Shown here piece after piece: positions 1 to 8,148 of a DNA stretch of 64,000 nucleotides. Under the pieces are notes generated by a model, which saw only the letters and a list, made by a program, of their open reading frames with translations, did not search any database and was not told the DNA's origin. Numbering within the stretch: position 1 is the first letter of the stretch; each line of letters begins with the position of its first letter. The stretch is from NCBI GenBank assembly GCA_041391925.1, contig JAWKNA010000006.1, positions 310,001 through 374,000 of the forward strand. The letters run 5' to 3'. The position numbers and the translations under genes are program-made. Source of the DNA: JBPOFM01 sp041391925. Its GTDB lineage: Bacteria > Bacteroidota > Bacteroidia > Flavobacteriales > Flavobacteriaceae.

Positions 1-358
1 TGGCCTTAATTTTCATCAACAATACTTCACTATCAAATGGTTTGTTGAGATAATCGTCCGCACCTACCTTATAACCTTTCAGCACGTCTTCTTTCATGGC
101 TTTTGCGGTCAGGAATATAATAGGCACGTCGGCATTTTTTTCCCTAATTTCCTTTGCAAGGGTAAATCCATCTTTATAAGGCATCATGACGTCCAAAATA
201 CATAGGTCATAATCATCCTTTTTAAACTTTTCAAAACCTTCCATGCCATTTTTTGCATGAACTACGTCGTAATCGTTCATTGCTAAATAGTCCTTTAGAA
301 CGGTTCCAAAATTTGGATCATCCTCAACTAACAGAATTTTTTTGTTTTGTTCTTCCAT
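1..358 (-). CDS. Response regulator, receiver domain (3' end cut by window edge)
   Basis: Receiver domain of a two-component response regulator, probably OmpR/RprY-like, although the output domain lies outside the window. Translation from the ATG at 358 starts MEEQNKKILLVEDDPNFG. It has the acidic pair D13/D14, the phospho-acceptor D56 in CILDVMMP, a conserved Thr in FLTAKA and the Lys of the NKPF motif. It is read after the histidine kinase on the same strand with only two bases between the kinase stop and this ATG, so the two are co-transcribed partners. Only the first ~119 residues are present, so DNA-binding class is inferred, not seen. Confidence 0.93.
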   Translation of the reverse strand, partial: MEEQNKKILLVEDDPNFGTVLKDYLAMNDYDVVHAKNGMEGFEKFKKDDYDLCILDVMMPYKDGFTLAKEIREKNADVPIIFLTAKAMKEDVLKGYKVGADDYLNKPFDSEVLLMKIKA

Positions 359-360
359 AA

Positions 361-1932
361 TTATGATATTAATGGTAGTTTAATCGTAAAGGTACTACCT
401 TTCCCTTTTTCACTTTCTACTGATATATGTCCTTGGTGGTCTTCAACCATACGTTTTACGTAGGCTAGTCCCAATCCATGTCCTTTTATGTTGTGTACGT
501 TACCTGTATGTTCTCTGTAAAACTTTTCGAACACTTTCTTTTGTACTTGTTTAGACATTCCATTGCCTTGGTCAGAAATTTTCAATAAAATATTGGTTCC
601 TATATTTTCTGTATAGACATCAATTTTAGGTGCCTCATCAGAATATTTTATGGCGTTGTCCAAAATGTTTACGATGACATTGGTAAAATGTGTATCGTTC
701 GCCAAAACAGAGGACTTTTCGGCATCCAAATGTGTTTTTATATAGCCTTGCCGATCTTCCACAATCAATTCAACATGTGTGATGGCATCCTCAATTAAGT
801 CGTGAAGCTTCACCCTATCCTTACTGATATTGAGTTCATTCTTTTCGAGTTTTGAAATCCTCAATACATTTTCAACTTGAGCGTGCATGCGTTTGTTTTC
901 GTCCTTTATCATATTCAGATATCGCATGACCTTTTCTTGATCACCAAGAATCTTGGGATTTTTAATGGAGTCCAAAGCCAGATTAATCGTTGCAATGGGA
1001 GTTTTGAACTCGTGTGTCATATTATTGATAAAATCGGACTTGATTTGCGATATTTGACGTTGTTGTATCAGCTGATGAATGGCACTGCCAAAGGCGATAA
1101 TAATGATTGAGGTAAAAACAATCGACAAAATGGTCATTCCCAAAATATTCCGGAACAAGTATTTGTTTCGATCAGGGAAATTTACATACAACCTAAAATT
1201 GCTTTCCTTATTGTTATCCAAAAAAAGTGGAACTCCGTAGGTGGATTCAGGAATCATTTCAAAATTATTTGACTGAACTTTAGTTGCCAAATCTTTATCG
1301 TAAATGGCAAACTCAAACTCTGTATCAATTCCGTCATCGTGCAACTGTTTTTGTAGCATGCCCTGAACTTCCTCTTCTGAAATGCGATTATAAATGGGAT
1401 AGTTCTTAAACTGATCTCGATACGCCAATTCAAATTGCTTTTTTTCGATATCCTTTAATTTGCTGAATTCATAAATCTTCTTTTCAGAAGTAATGTTCAA
1501 ATTGCCTTCCACTTGATTACGATCATAGGTGCTTGTTTCACGCTGGCTCGATATTCGACTGATATTTACACTGTCTAAACCAATGTCAAGGAACAACGAT
1601 GGCACTTTGTAGCTTTCTTCCAGTATCCCATTTCTGTAAATTATGGTCTGGTTTAAGTCGTCATTTTCAGTTATGATTCTTAATTCTTTGAAGGAAGTGG
1701 AATCTGCAACTGCACCACTTGCAATCAATTGGTACATTTTATCTGCAAAACTCTTAAATTCCTTGTCATCAATGGCGTCAGAAACAAAACTTAAGGAACG
1801 TTTTACATTGAGTGTGAATTGCTTTTTTTCGTTCTGTAGGCTGTTGTTTATAAAATAAACCTGAACGAAAATTATCCCGATGAGCGACAGGCTCATCAAC
1901 ACAATCAACATAATGAAAAGCTTTTTGCCCAT
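361..1932 (-). CDS. Sensor histidine kinase
   Basis: Membrane-bound two-component kinase of 523 residues. A first membrane segment is at about residues 7-28, a ~230-residue extracytoplasmic sensor region follows, and a second membrane segment is at about 261-285. The HisKA region carries the H-box MTHEFKTP with phospho-His H307. The HATPase region has an N-box with N422/N426, G1 box DQGNGM (454-459) and G2 box GHGLGLA (484-490), so it should be catalytically active. It heads an operon with the response regulator 2 bases downstream. A perfect -7 box TAAATTTG (1937-1944, minus strand) ends only 4 bases before the ATG, so the message may be leaderless. The signal sensed is unknown. Confidence 0.95.
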   Translation of the reverse strand: MGKKLFIMLIVLMSLSLIGIIFVQVYFINNSLQNEKKQFTLNVKRSLSFVSDAIDDKEFKSFADKMYQLIASGAVADSTSFKELRIITENDDLNQTIIYRNGILEESYKVPSLFLDIGLDSVNISRISSQRETSTYDRNQVEGNLNITSEKKIYEFSKLKDIEKKQFELAYRDQFKNYPIYNRISEEEVQGMLQKQLHDDGIDTEFEFAIYDKDLATKVQSNNFEMIPESTYGVPLFLDNNKESNFRLYVNFPDRNKYLFRNILGMTILSIVFTSIIIIAFGSAIHQLIQQRQISQIKSDFINNMTHEFKTPIATINLALDSIKNPKILGDQEKVMRYLNMIKDENKRMHAQVENVLRISKLEKNELNISKDRVKLHDLIEDAITHVELIVEDRQGYIKTHLDAEKSSVLANDTHFTNVIVNILDNAIKYSDEAPKIDVYTENIGTNILLKISDQGNGMSKQVQKKVFEKFYREHTGNVHNIKGHGLGLAYVKRMVEDHQGHISVESEKGKGSTFTIKLPLIS

Positions 1933-2002
1933 CGTTCAAATTTAACATTTTAACATTTACCGCTAATCGCCTTTAACCTTACCTTAACAAAAATGTTAAA
2001 GT

Positions 2003-2596
2003 TCAATCTTTATGTATGTTTTCAAGAATTTTTTTGTGGATTTTCAATACTTGTTTTTGGGTATTTTCAAGCCTTTCATTAACAATCACATAATCAGATT
2101 TTTTAATTTTTTGTTCATCTGACATTTGATTATTAATAATATCCATAATTTTTTTTTCGGAAGTATTATCTCTTTTTAATATACGTGAAATTTTGTCTTC
2201 AACTCTGGCAGTAACCGTAATAATAAAGTCATATTCAGACTGTTTGCCATGTTCAAAAATAATTGCAGCTTCTTTGATAACGTATGGAGAATCCTGCTTG
2301 CTTAACCAACGTTTGAAATCACGTTCCACTTTGGGATGAACAATCGCATTCATTTGATTCAGAAGTGCTACATCGGAGAAAATTCTAGAAGCAATAAAAG
2401 GTCTATTTAGCTTGCCATCTACATAGGCTTCACTTCCAAACACATTCATGAGTTGACGCTTGATGGTTTTTGAAGTATTCATCAAACGTTTGGCTTCAAC
2501 ATCAGCAATGTAAATTGGGATTCCCAATTGAGAAAAGAATCTTGCGACCGTTGTTTTTCCGCTTCCTATGCCACCTGTGAGTCCAACTACCATCAT
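2003..2596 (-). CDS. coaE: Dephospho-CoA kinase
   Basis: Last step of coenzyme A synthesis: ATP-dependent phosphorylation of the 3'-OH of dephospho-CoA in the cytoplasm. The 197-residue length is normal for the family. The P-loop is at the N-terminus (GLTGGIGSGKTT, residues 5-16), followed by a family-typical DVEAKRL segment and the VHPKV motif around residue 86. The first ATG (2596) overlaps the stop of the upstream YbbR-like gene as ATGA; a second ATG lies at 2593. The upstream neighbours (glycosyltransferase, YbbR-like protein) are on the same strand and probably co-transcribed. Confidence 0.95.
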   Translation of the reverse strand: MMVVGLTGGIGSGKTTVARFFSQLGIPIYIADVEAKRLMNTSKTIKRQLMNVFGSEAYVDGKLNRPFIASRIFSDVALLNQMNAIVHPKVERDFKRWLSKQDSPYVIKEAAIIFEHGKQSEYDFIITVTARVEDKISRILKRDNTSEKKIMDIINNQMSDEQKIKKSDYVIVNERLENTQKQVLKIHKKILENIHKD

Positions 2597-3561
2597 TGTA
2601 CAATGATAAATTCTATTTTGTTTTGCTTTATTTTAGCACTTTTTACCAAACTTGGTTTTTCTATCAATTTTGGTGTAAAAAAAGTTTTGTCTTCGTTTTT
2701 GACCTCGTTATAATCACATACAACTTTAAAGTCGAGAGCCCTTATATTTTTGTAGTTTTGAAGACTTACATAATAGGATACCGACACTGTTTTGGGAAAA
2801 TAATTGATTTTTAACTCCGAAGGTAAATTTATGATGTCCAAAGGAACTTCAAACGTGCCTTCTGTGAATTTTTCAACAGTTCCAAATATATGTATTGCAG
2901 CTTGGCTCACTTTGATGTTTTCCAATGGTTTATCAATTAACAAATCAACTTCCTTGTCAATATTCGCATTAACATTTTTTAAAGTTATTTTTTTGGTTTT
3001 GATTTTGGATATATTTTCAATAAAGTTTTTAGGCCCAATAACTTTAACGGAATCAGGTACCATCTTCAAACTATCACGAATATCATAACCATCTGTATAA
3101 GTGATGTCCGCATCCAATTTAATAGGAACTGTTTTGACAGACATAATCTCAAACGGAAATTTCAAAGAATCGGGTTGAATGGAAAGCACTTGAATTGCAG
3201 GGCCGAGTTGAGAATTGATTTTAGAGATTCCTTGCTTTGTATTCCAAATGTAATTATTCCCAGATTTGCGCACTTCTTTATTAAAATCGACTTTAAAAGT
3301 ATGCCTAAAAAAATTGTGAGAAATCAGATTGAATCCGTAGGCTTTCACTCTCACATTGATAATGGAATCGTGGTTAGGGATAATGCTGTGTTGCTCAGGC
3401 ACATGTTCACAACTGACATGAAAAGCAATGGTTTCTGTATAGGTTTTTGAAAGTTTCGTTATTACCAAAAACATGAATGACAATAACAGAAAGAACCCAA
3501 AAACATTCAGTTTTCTATTCTTGATGGATTTGAAAAGTTTTGATTTGAGATTACTTAACAT
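2593..3561 (-). CDS. YbbR-like domain protein (CdaR-like)
   Basis: Membrane-anchored protein of 322 residues with one N-terminal membrane segment (about 18-37) and an extracytoplasmic part made of YbbR-like repeats. Visible repeat features are LKFPFEIMSVKTVPIKLDAD and, later, VKVIGPKNFI, the typical hydrophobic turn of YbbR domains. In Firmicutes the YbbR protein CdaR modulates the diadenylate cyclase; no cyclase gene is present here, so that role is not supported. It overlaps coaE by 4 bases and the upstream glycosyltransferase by 11 bases, which points to translational coupling. Function in Bacteroidota is not established. Confidence 0.85.
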   Translation of the reverse strand: MLSNLKSKLFKSIKNRKLNVFGFFLLLSFMFLVITKLSKTYTETIAFHVSCEHVPEQHSIIPNHDSIINVRVKAYGFNLISHNFFRHTFKVDFNKEVRKSGNNYIWNTKQGISKINSQLGPAIQVLSIQPDSLKFPFEIMSVKTVPIKLDADITYTDGYDIRDSLKMVPDSVKVIGPKNFIENISKIKTKKITLKNVNANIDKEVDLLIDKPLENIKVSQAAIHIFGTVEKFTEGTFEVPLDIINLPSELKINYFPKTVSVSYYVSLQNYKNIRALDFKVVCDYNEVKNEDKTFFTPKLIEKPSLVKSAKIKQNKIEFIIVQ

Positions 3562-4564
3562 GTCTAAAAAATAAATTTGGGAATAGCTGTTCTGGCTGTT
3601 TATTTGAAATCATCAGTTTTATTGTGGACTTTAAAAATCCATATCCATAACCAAAAAATTGAATTAAAATTGCTAACATAGATAGAATTGCGACAACAAG
3701 ATTTTTTGTGGAAATGATTGCAACTATAAAAGCCATTAAAAAATACAGTGCATATAACAATAAAAGCCATTTAAAATGACCTATCAAAAGTGCAATGGCA
3801 ATAACTAAACCAACGCTAAACAGAGTAGGAAGCCAATAAATGATTTTCTTTGTTTCTGGATGCCATTTGTTTAGTATTGGCCTAACCAACCCAAATTTGT
3901 ACACCTGCAGATAAAATTTTGACCAAGAGATGCGACGTTTGTGATACACAAAAGCTTCGTTGAAAAGCGCAGTCTTAAACCCGAGATTTTTCAAACGTAT
4001 GGCCAAATCTGGATCTTCCCCAGGATGGATAGTTCCAAATCCTTTTGAAGTTTCAAAAGCTAGTTTAGAAATTCCCATGTTAAAACTTCTAGGCTGAAAA
4101 TCCTTTAGGTTATCATTCCCGCCTCGAATGCCTCCTGTAGTTATAAATGAAGTCATGGCAAAATTAATGGCTTTTTGTAAATGGGTAAAAGACTTATGAG
4201 CCGCATCTGGGCCACCAAAACAATCTACATAATTTTGACGTAAATTTCGGTTGACTATTTCCAAATAATTATCAGGTAATACGCAATCGGAATCGAGGAT
4301 GATAAAGTAGTTTCCTTTAGCATGTTTCATCCCATAATTTCTAGAATTACCGGGACCGGAATTTTGTTTAAAATAATAATTCAAATTCAGTTTTGATTGA
4401 AATCTTTCAACAACTGATTTGCAGTCTTCGGTAGAACCATCTTCAACAATGACGACTTCAATATTTGAATTTCCTATTAATTTGGTGAAACTTTCCAAAA
4501 GCTCATCAACTTCATCAGGTCTGTTATAGACTGGTATTATGAATGAGAAATAGATTGTTTCCAT
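3551..4564 (-). CDS. Family 2 glycosyltransferase, membrane-anchored
   Basis: GT-A fold glycosyltransferase that should use a nucleotide-sugar to build a surface glycan. The N-terminal domain shows FIIPVYNRPDE, VIVEDGS with the nucleotide-binding acidic pair, and the metal-binding DSD motif in ILDSDCVLPDN (about residue 90). A later GEDPDLAIRLK segment matches the ED/DxxLR region of GT2 enzymes. Three to four hydrophobic segments occupy the C-terminal ~100 residues. I start at the ATG at 4564 (METIYFSF...) because the longer reading begins at TTG. Its 3' end overlaps the YbbR-like gene by 11 bases. Acceptor is unknown. Confidence 0.88.
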   Translation of the reverse strand: METIYFSFIIPVYNRPDEVDELLESFTKLIGNSNIEVVIVEDGSTEDCKSVVERFQSKLNLNYYFKQNSGPGNSRNYGMKHAKGNYFIILDSDCVLPDNYLEIVNRNLRQNYVDCFGGPDAAHKSFTHLQKAINFAMTSFITTGGIRGGNDNLKDFQPRSFNMGISKLAFETSKGFGTIHPGEDPDLAIRLKNLGFKTALFNEAFVYHKRRISWSKFYLQVYKFGLVRPILNKWHPETKKIIYWLPTLFSVGLVIAIALLIGHFKWLLLLYALYFLMAFIVAIISTKNLVVAILSMLAILIQFFGYGYGFLKSTIKLMISNKQPEQLFPNLFFRHVK

Positions 4565-4591
4565 AGACAACAAAGGTAATTAAAGGAAAAT

Positions 4592-4620
4592 ACAAAAGCC
4601 ACCGAATTGGTGGCTTTTGA
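4592..4620 (-). terminator. Intrinsic terminator downstream of the T9SS protein gene
   Basis: Inverted repeat CAAAAGCCACC / GGTGGCTTTTG with a short loop, followed on the minus strand by a T-rich run. It lies about 20 bases after the stop of the gene ending at 4640 and before the glycosyltransferase start, so it separates the two transcripts. Confidence 0.8.
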
Positions 4621-4639
4621 AAATTGATATCCAAAAATA

Positions 4640-6322
4640 TTATTGTTTGATGACTCTAATCGTTTCGCTATTATTGTTAATTGTCACTTTAACAAAATAT
4701 GCACCAGACTGCAATCCATTCATATCAATACCACTTTCCAAAGTATTAGGAGCAACTCTTAAAACTTCTTGACCTAACATGTTGTAGATTGCTACATTTT
4801 GAATGTTGCTTTGAGCTTTTAAAGTTAACTCATTTCTTACTGGATTAGGGAAATAGGTAAAAGCATTTGCGTTTTCAAATTCACCAACTGATAGAGTTGA
4901 ACTATAGGCAGAAATTGAGAAAGGCTCAGTTTCGTCACCTGCATATTCCCAAACTCTGATGTAGATTGTAGAGGCAGGAGTTAATCCAGTCAGTTCAAGT
5001 AAAGAGAAATTAGCCGTTGCGGCGCCGTCGTCATCACAATCGAATGAGGTCAAACTACCACATGAACCAGTGAAAACTTCAATTACTGAATCAAAAGTGG
5101 TTGTATTAGTTCCAGAATCAGGTCCTGTTTCGATGGAAATGTTACCATCTGCAGGCACTACTACACTGTACCACACACCAGGTCCTGGCTGTCCACAGGT
5201 ATCTACATCTTCAGCGTCAGCATTGGCGCCCACAACAGATCCATCAATTTGGTTGTCCGCATACACCGTCCCTGGTGTTAAAGGAGTTGCATTTACACAT
5301 TCATCATTCGATGGTCCATTAATAGTAAGCACGCCTGAGATATTGTTGTCTTCACCCCAAACACCTCCATAAGATTCATCGGCTTGGATTCCACCATACG
5401 TATAAATACCACCATTAAGCCTCCAACGACTAGCATAATAAAATGTACCTGTAGCCGCAATTGAAGCTCCTAAATTTAGAGTGTATTCGTCATTGTTTCC
5501 TACTTCAACATTAAAAGTTGCAGCAACCCAAGTCCATCCAGCCCCACTTGGGTCTGTGTCTGCCGTGCTATACCCTATCCAAGCTTCGATACCAGGTGCT
5601 TGACCAGAAGTAACATCCGTCAATCCAGCTTCATAAGCCTGAGCATATACATTAAATGCGTCTCCAGCATTGATAGTTCCTGCTGCAGGGTATTGTAAGT
5701 TGTAATAGTCTAAAACATCAGCAGGAGGAGTTGAAGATATAATGGTTGGGGATTGAAAGCAAAAACCGAAAACCCAACCAGCTCCATTTATATTATCATT
5801 AAAATAAATCCGATACTTAAAACCAGATAATTGTGTCGCTGTAAAAGCTGAAATGTCCAAAACATCACTCACAAAGTTAACTGAGGTTCCTGTACAAAAA
5901 TTATCTGTTGGTGCACCCGCAGTATCTTCTGTAGCTATGATTTGCCAATCGACCCAAGAAGTAGCATCTACATCATAGTATTGCAATGCTAATTTTTCTC
6001 CTGTTGCATACCAATTATAAACATAATCAACAGATACAGACAACCACGTTTCTCCAGCACCTGAAATGGCAGTCAAATCAATCACTGGTGATTCAGCAGC
6101 GATGTCATCATCATTACCATTGCCTGCATCATCATCATCGAAAGCGAAATTAGCAGTGGTGGTTGGGTTTGACTCAAATGCCAAGGGATCGGTATTATAA
6201 GTTCCCGTAACTGTCCAGTTGGCATTTGGCCATCCTGCATTTTGGTTTAACGTTTGTGCATTTGCTTTATTGGAAAGCAAAAAGCCTGTGAAAAGAAAAA
6301 ATAGTAAAGTAATTTTTTTCAT
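4640..6322 (-). CDS. Secreted T9SS type A sorting-domain protein with one NDxC module
   Basis: Exported protein of 560 residues, function unknown. It has a signal peptide (residues 1-22, ending ANAQ), a ~300-residue N-terminal beta-rich region rich in Asp and aromatic residues, and one NDxC...GVWY module at about 338-475. The T9SS type A sorting domain at about 480-560 has FPNPVRNELTL, IYNMLGQEV and SGAYFVKV motifs and ends IRVIKQ. The domain directs export through the T9SS outer-membrane pore and surface attachment. The sorting domain is almost the same as in the neighbour ending at 6505, while the N-terminal region differs. A CGATGAAA-type repeat pair lies 76-103 bases upstream of the ATG. 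Confidence 0.85.
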   Translation of the reverse strand: MKKITLLFFLFTGFLLSNKANAQTLNQNAGWPNANWTVTGTYNTDPLAFESNPTTTANFAFDDDDAGNGNDDDIAAESPVIDLTAISGAGETWLSVSVDYVYNWYATGEKLALQYYDVDATSWVDWQIIATEDTAGAPTDNFCTGTSVNFVSDVLDISAFTATQLSGFKYRIYFNDNINGAGWVFGFCFQSPTIISSTPPADVLDYYNLQYPAAGTINAGDAFNVYAQAYEAGLTDVTSGQAPGIEAWIGYSTADTDPSGAGWTWVAATFNVEVGNNDEYTLNLGASIAATGTFYYASRWRLNGGIYTYGGIQADESYGGVWGEDNNISGVLTINGPSNDECVNATPLTPGTVYADNQIDGSVVGANADAEDVDTCGQPGPGVWYSVVVPADGNISIETGPDSGTNTTTFDSVIEVFTGSCGSLTSFDCDDDGAATANFSLLELTGLTPASTIYIRVWEYAGDETEPFSISAYSSTLSVGEFENANAFTYFPNPVRNELTLKAQSNIQNVAIYNMLGQEVLRVAPNTLESGIDMNGLQSGAYFVKVTINNNSETIRVIKQ

Positions 6323-6394
6323 AATGTTATAGTTTTAGTTATTAAAGTATGAAGTTAAGAATTATGAAAAACATTCTAGGTTAAAAAAACACCT

Positions 6395-6425
6395 AACCGA
6401 TGAAAGGAGAAAATAAACGACGAAA
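6395..6425 (-). promoter_or_regulatory. Paired CGATGAAA-like motif upstream of a T9SS gene
   Basis: CGATGAAA (6398-6405) and CGACGAAA (6418-6425) on the plus strand, exactly 20 bp apart, upstream of the minus-strand gene starting at 6322. No good TAnnTTTG box is seen at the matching spacing. The stretch AAATAAACG beside the second half-site is shared with the site at 51873-51881. Related pairs occur at 8112, 19040, 20306 and 51860. Confidence 0.5.
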
Positions 6426-6453
6426 TACAATTGTGTTTTTTTTGCTATAAATA

Positions 6454-6484
6454 TGAAAGGCTGCCAAAATTTGGCAGCCTTTCA
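6454..6484 (-). terminator. Near-perfect palindromic terminator
   Basis: TGAAAGGCTGCCAAA and its complement form a ~15-bp stem about 20 bases after the stop of the gene ending at 6505. The trailing T-run on the minus strand is weak (TTTCATATTTATA), so termination may also depend on other signals. Confidence 0.65.
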
Positions 6485-6504
6485 TTGTCTAATACTTTGT
6501 TTTA

Positions 6505-8028
6505 CTATTGCTTGATAACTCTAATAGTTTCGGTAGAATCATTAATTGTAACTTTTACAAAATATGCTCCACTTTGCAATGGGTTCATATTGACATTGCT
6601 TTCTAATGACATAGGGGTTGTTTTCAAAACTTCTTGGCCCAACATGTTGTATATCGAAACATTTTGAATAGTACTTTGAGCTTTTAATGTCAATTCATTT
6701 CTAACGGGATTAGGGAAGTAAGTAAATGCATTGGCATTTTCAAATTCATCTGTAGATAGGGTAGCGTCATTGACAATGATATTAAATGTACCTTCCGTTC
6801 TAGCTCCTGATGATCGAGGGGCCACGCCATCGCTCCAAACTCTGATGTAATATACATTATCCATAGTTAAACCTGTCAGGTTGAAAGATTCACCTCCATT
6901 ACCACTTTGGCACGCTCCTGGAAGTATATCATTATCTAATTGCGTACAATCGATTGAAGAATACACTGCAACGTTAGCTTGATCTGAAGTTCCAGTAACT
7001 GTAGTTACTATACTCACATCTGTGTCTGGAGCTGTAAAATAATACCAAACATCAGATTTGAAGGTAAATGAAGGACATGTGGTATCATCAATATTTCCAG
7101 TGGAGCTATCAGTTGCACCTGCTGTAGTACCAGAAGTCACAGTGTTTAGAGTTAGTTCTATCGCATTTGAACATAAATCATTTGGTGGTGCTGGTACATT
7201 ATCAGCACATGAGATACTCATTTCGAATGAACCATTAGCTATTGAATAGCCTTCGACTAAAATATAATATGTTGATACGCCGTCTGAAGAAAAAGTACCT
7301 GCGGATCTTGTACCATTTGTTCCGCAAGAATCATCATTAAACAAAACTTGTGCACCAGCTGTAAGTGAACAATCCGTATAAACCCTTACTGCGGTATCAT
7401 AGGAAGAGTTGCATAATGAAACTGTCACATCCTGTGCCACTCCCATGCCAGTGAAAGAATACCAAAGATCATTTGCAGCATTGGAATTTCCACCACTATC
7501 TGTAGCTGTAGCAGTTGATCCCATGACAGTATCATCACATGCGACAGGGATAGCTCCAGCACATTCATCATTGGATGGTGGCGGTGTAAAAGTCAAAGTC
7601 CAGTTAAATGCTATACTGTCTTCCCATTTGTCATCCCACTCAATATAATATGTGGTGCCACCAGTTACAATTGCCCCAACTTCAGAAGCATATGCGTTTC
7701 CATCTCCCAAATCGCAAGAATCATCATTACTTGCTACAATGGTCAATGCGCCACATGTTCCAGTACCAATGTTTAGATTTGTATCAGATCCTCCATTACA
7801 AGCGGAAACCAAAATGGTACCATCGGAAGCCGGTGTATAGGAATACCAAGCTGAATCAGCTGCACCATCAAGCACACCCATTTCTGCCCCACCGGAACCA
7901 TCAACTATCGTTGTGGTATTTACTGTTCCGGAAGTAACAGCCACAGCAGTTCCACAAGTATCCTGCGCAAAGCCATTAAAGCCAAGAACTGCAATTAATA
8001 AAGTAAACAAAAAAGTAATTTTTCTCAT
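6505..8028 (-). CDS. Secreted T9SS type A sorting-domain protein with three NDxC modules
   Basis: Exported protein of 507 residues with a signal peptide (1-21, ending GFAQ). Three beta-sandwich modules follow at about 22-148, 152-275 and 281-421, each with an ND.C or DTC opening, a W-Y-S/Y-F/Y core and an acidic NDDSC-like turn. They resemble pre-peptidase C-terminal (PPC-like) folds. A T9SS type A sorting domain occupies about 428-507. The last ~80 residues match those of the next gene downstream nearly residue for residue, but codon third positions differ widely, so the identity is kept by selection rather than recent copying. Likely a cell-surface adhesin or carbohydrate-binding protein; no catalytic domain is visible. 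Confidence 0.85.
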   Translation of the reverse strand: MRKITFLFTLLIAVLGFNGFAQDTCGTAVAVTSGTVNTTTIVDGSGGAEMGVLDGAADSAWYSYTPASDGTILVSACNGGSDTNLNIGTGTCGALTIVASNDDSCDLGDGNAYASEVGAIVTGGTTYYIEWDDKWEDSIAFNWTLTFTPPPSNDECAGAIPVACDDTVMGSTATATDSGGNSNAANDLWYSFTGMGVAQDVTVSLCNSSYDTAVRVYTDCSLTAGAQVLFNDDSCGTNGTRSAGTFSSDGVSTYYILVEGYSIANGSFEMSISCADNVPAPPNDLCSNAIELTLNTVTSGTTAGATDSSTGNIDDTTCPSFTFKSDVWYYFTAPDTDVSIVTTVTGTSDQANVAVYSSIDCTQLDNDILPGACQSGNGGESFNLTGLTMDNVYYIRVWSDGVAPRSSGARTEGTFNIIVNDATLSTDEFENANAFTYFPNPVRNELTLKAQSTIQNVSIYNMLGQEVLKTTPMSLESNVNMNPLQSGAYFVKVTINDSTETIRVIKQ

Positions 8029-8084
8029 AATTTGGTTTTTTAATTAATAATCGTTTGAAAAGGTCAATTTATTGATAATCTTAA

Positions 8085-8140
8085 ACTTAAATAGTTAATA
8101 CATATTCTAATCGATGAAATGCATATTTAATCGATGAAAT
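8085..8140 (-). promoter_or_regulatory. Perfect tandem CGATGAAA pair with candidate -7 box
   Basis: Two identical CGATGAAAT repeats (8112-8120 and 8132-8140, plus strand) exactly 20 bp apart, 84-112 bases upstream of the minus-strand start at 8028. A degenerate -7-like TATTTAAG (8086-8093, minus strand) sits 18 bases from the nearer half-site. This is the clearest copy of the motif seen in the window. The 12-mer ATGAAATGCATA (8114-8125) recurs at 51862-51873 upstream of another surface-protein gene. Confidence 0.6.
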
Positions 8141-8148
8141 TTACAAAT

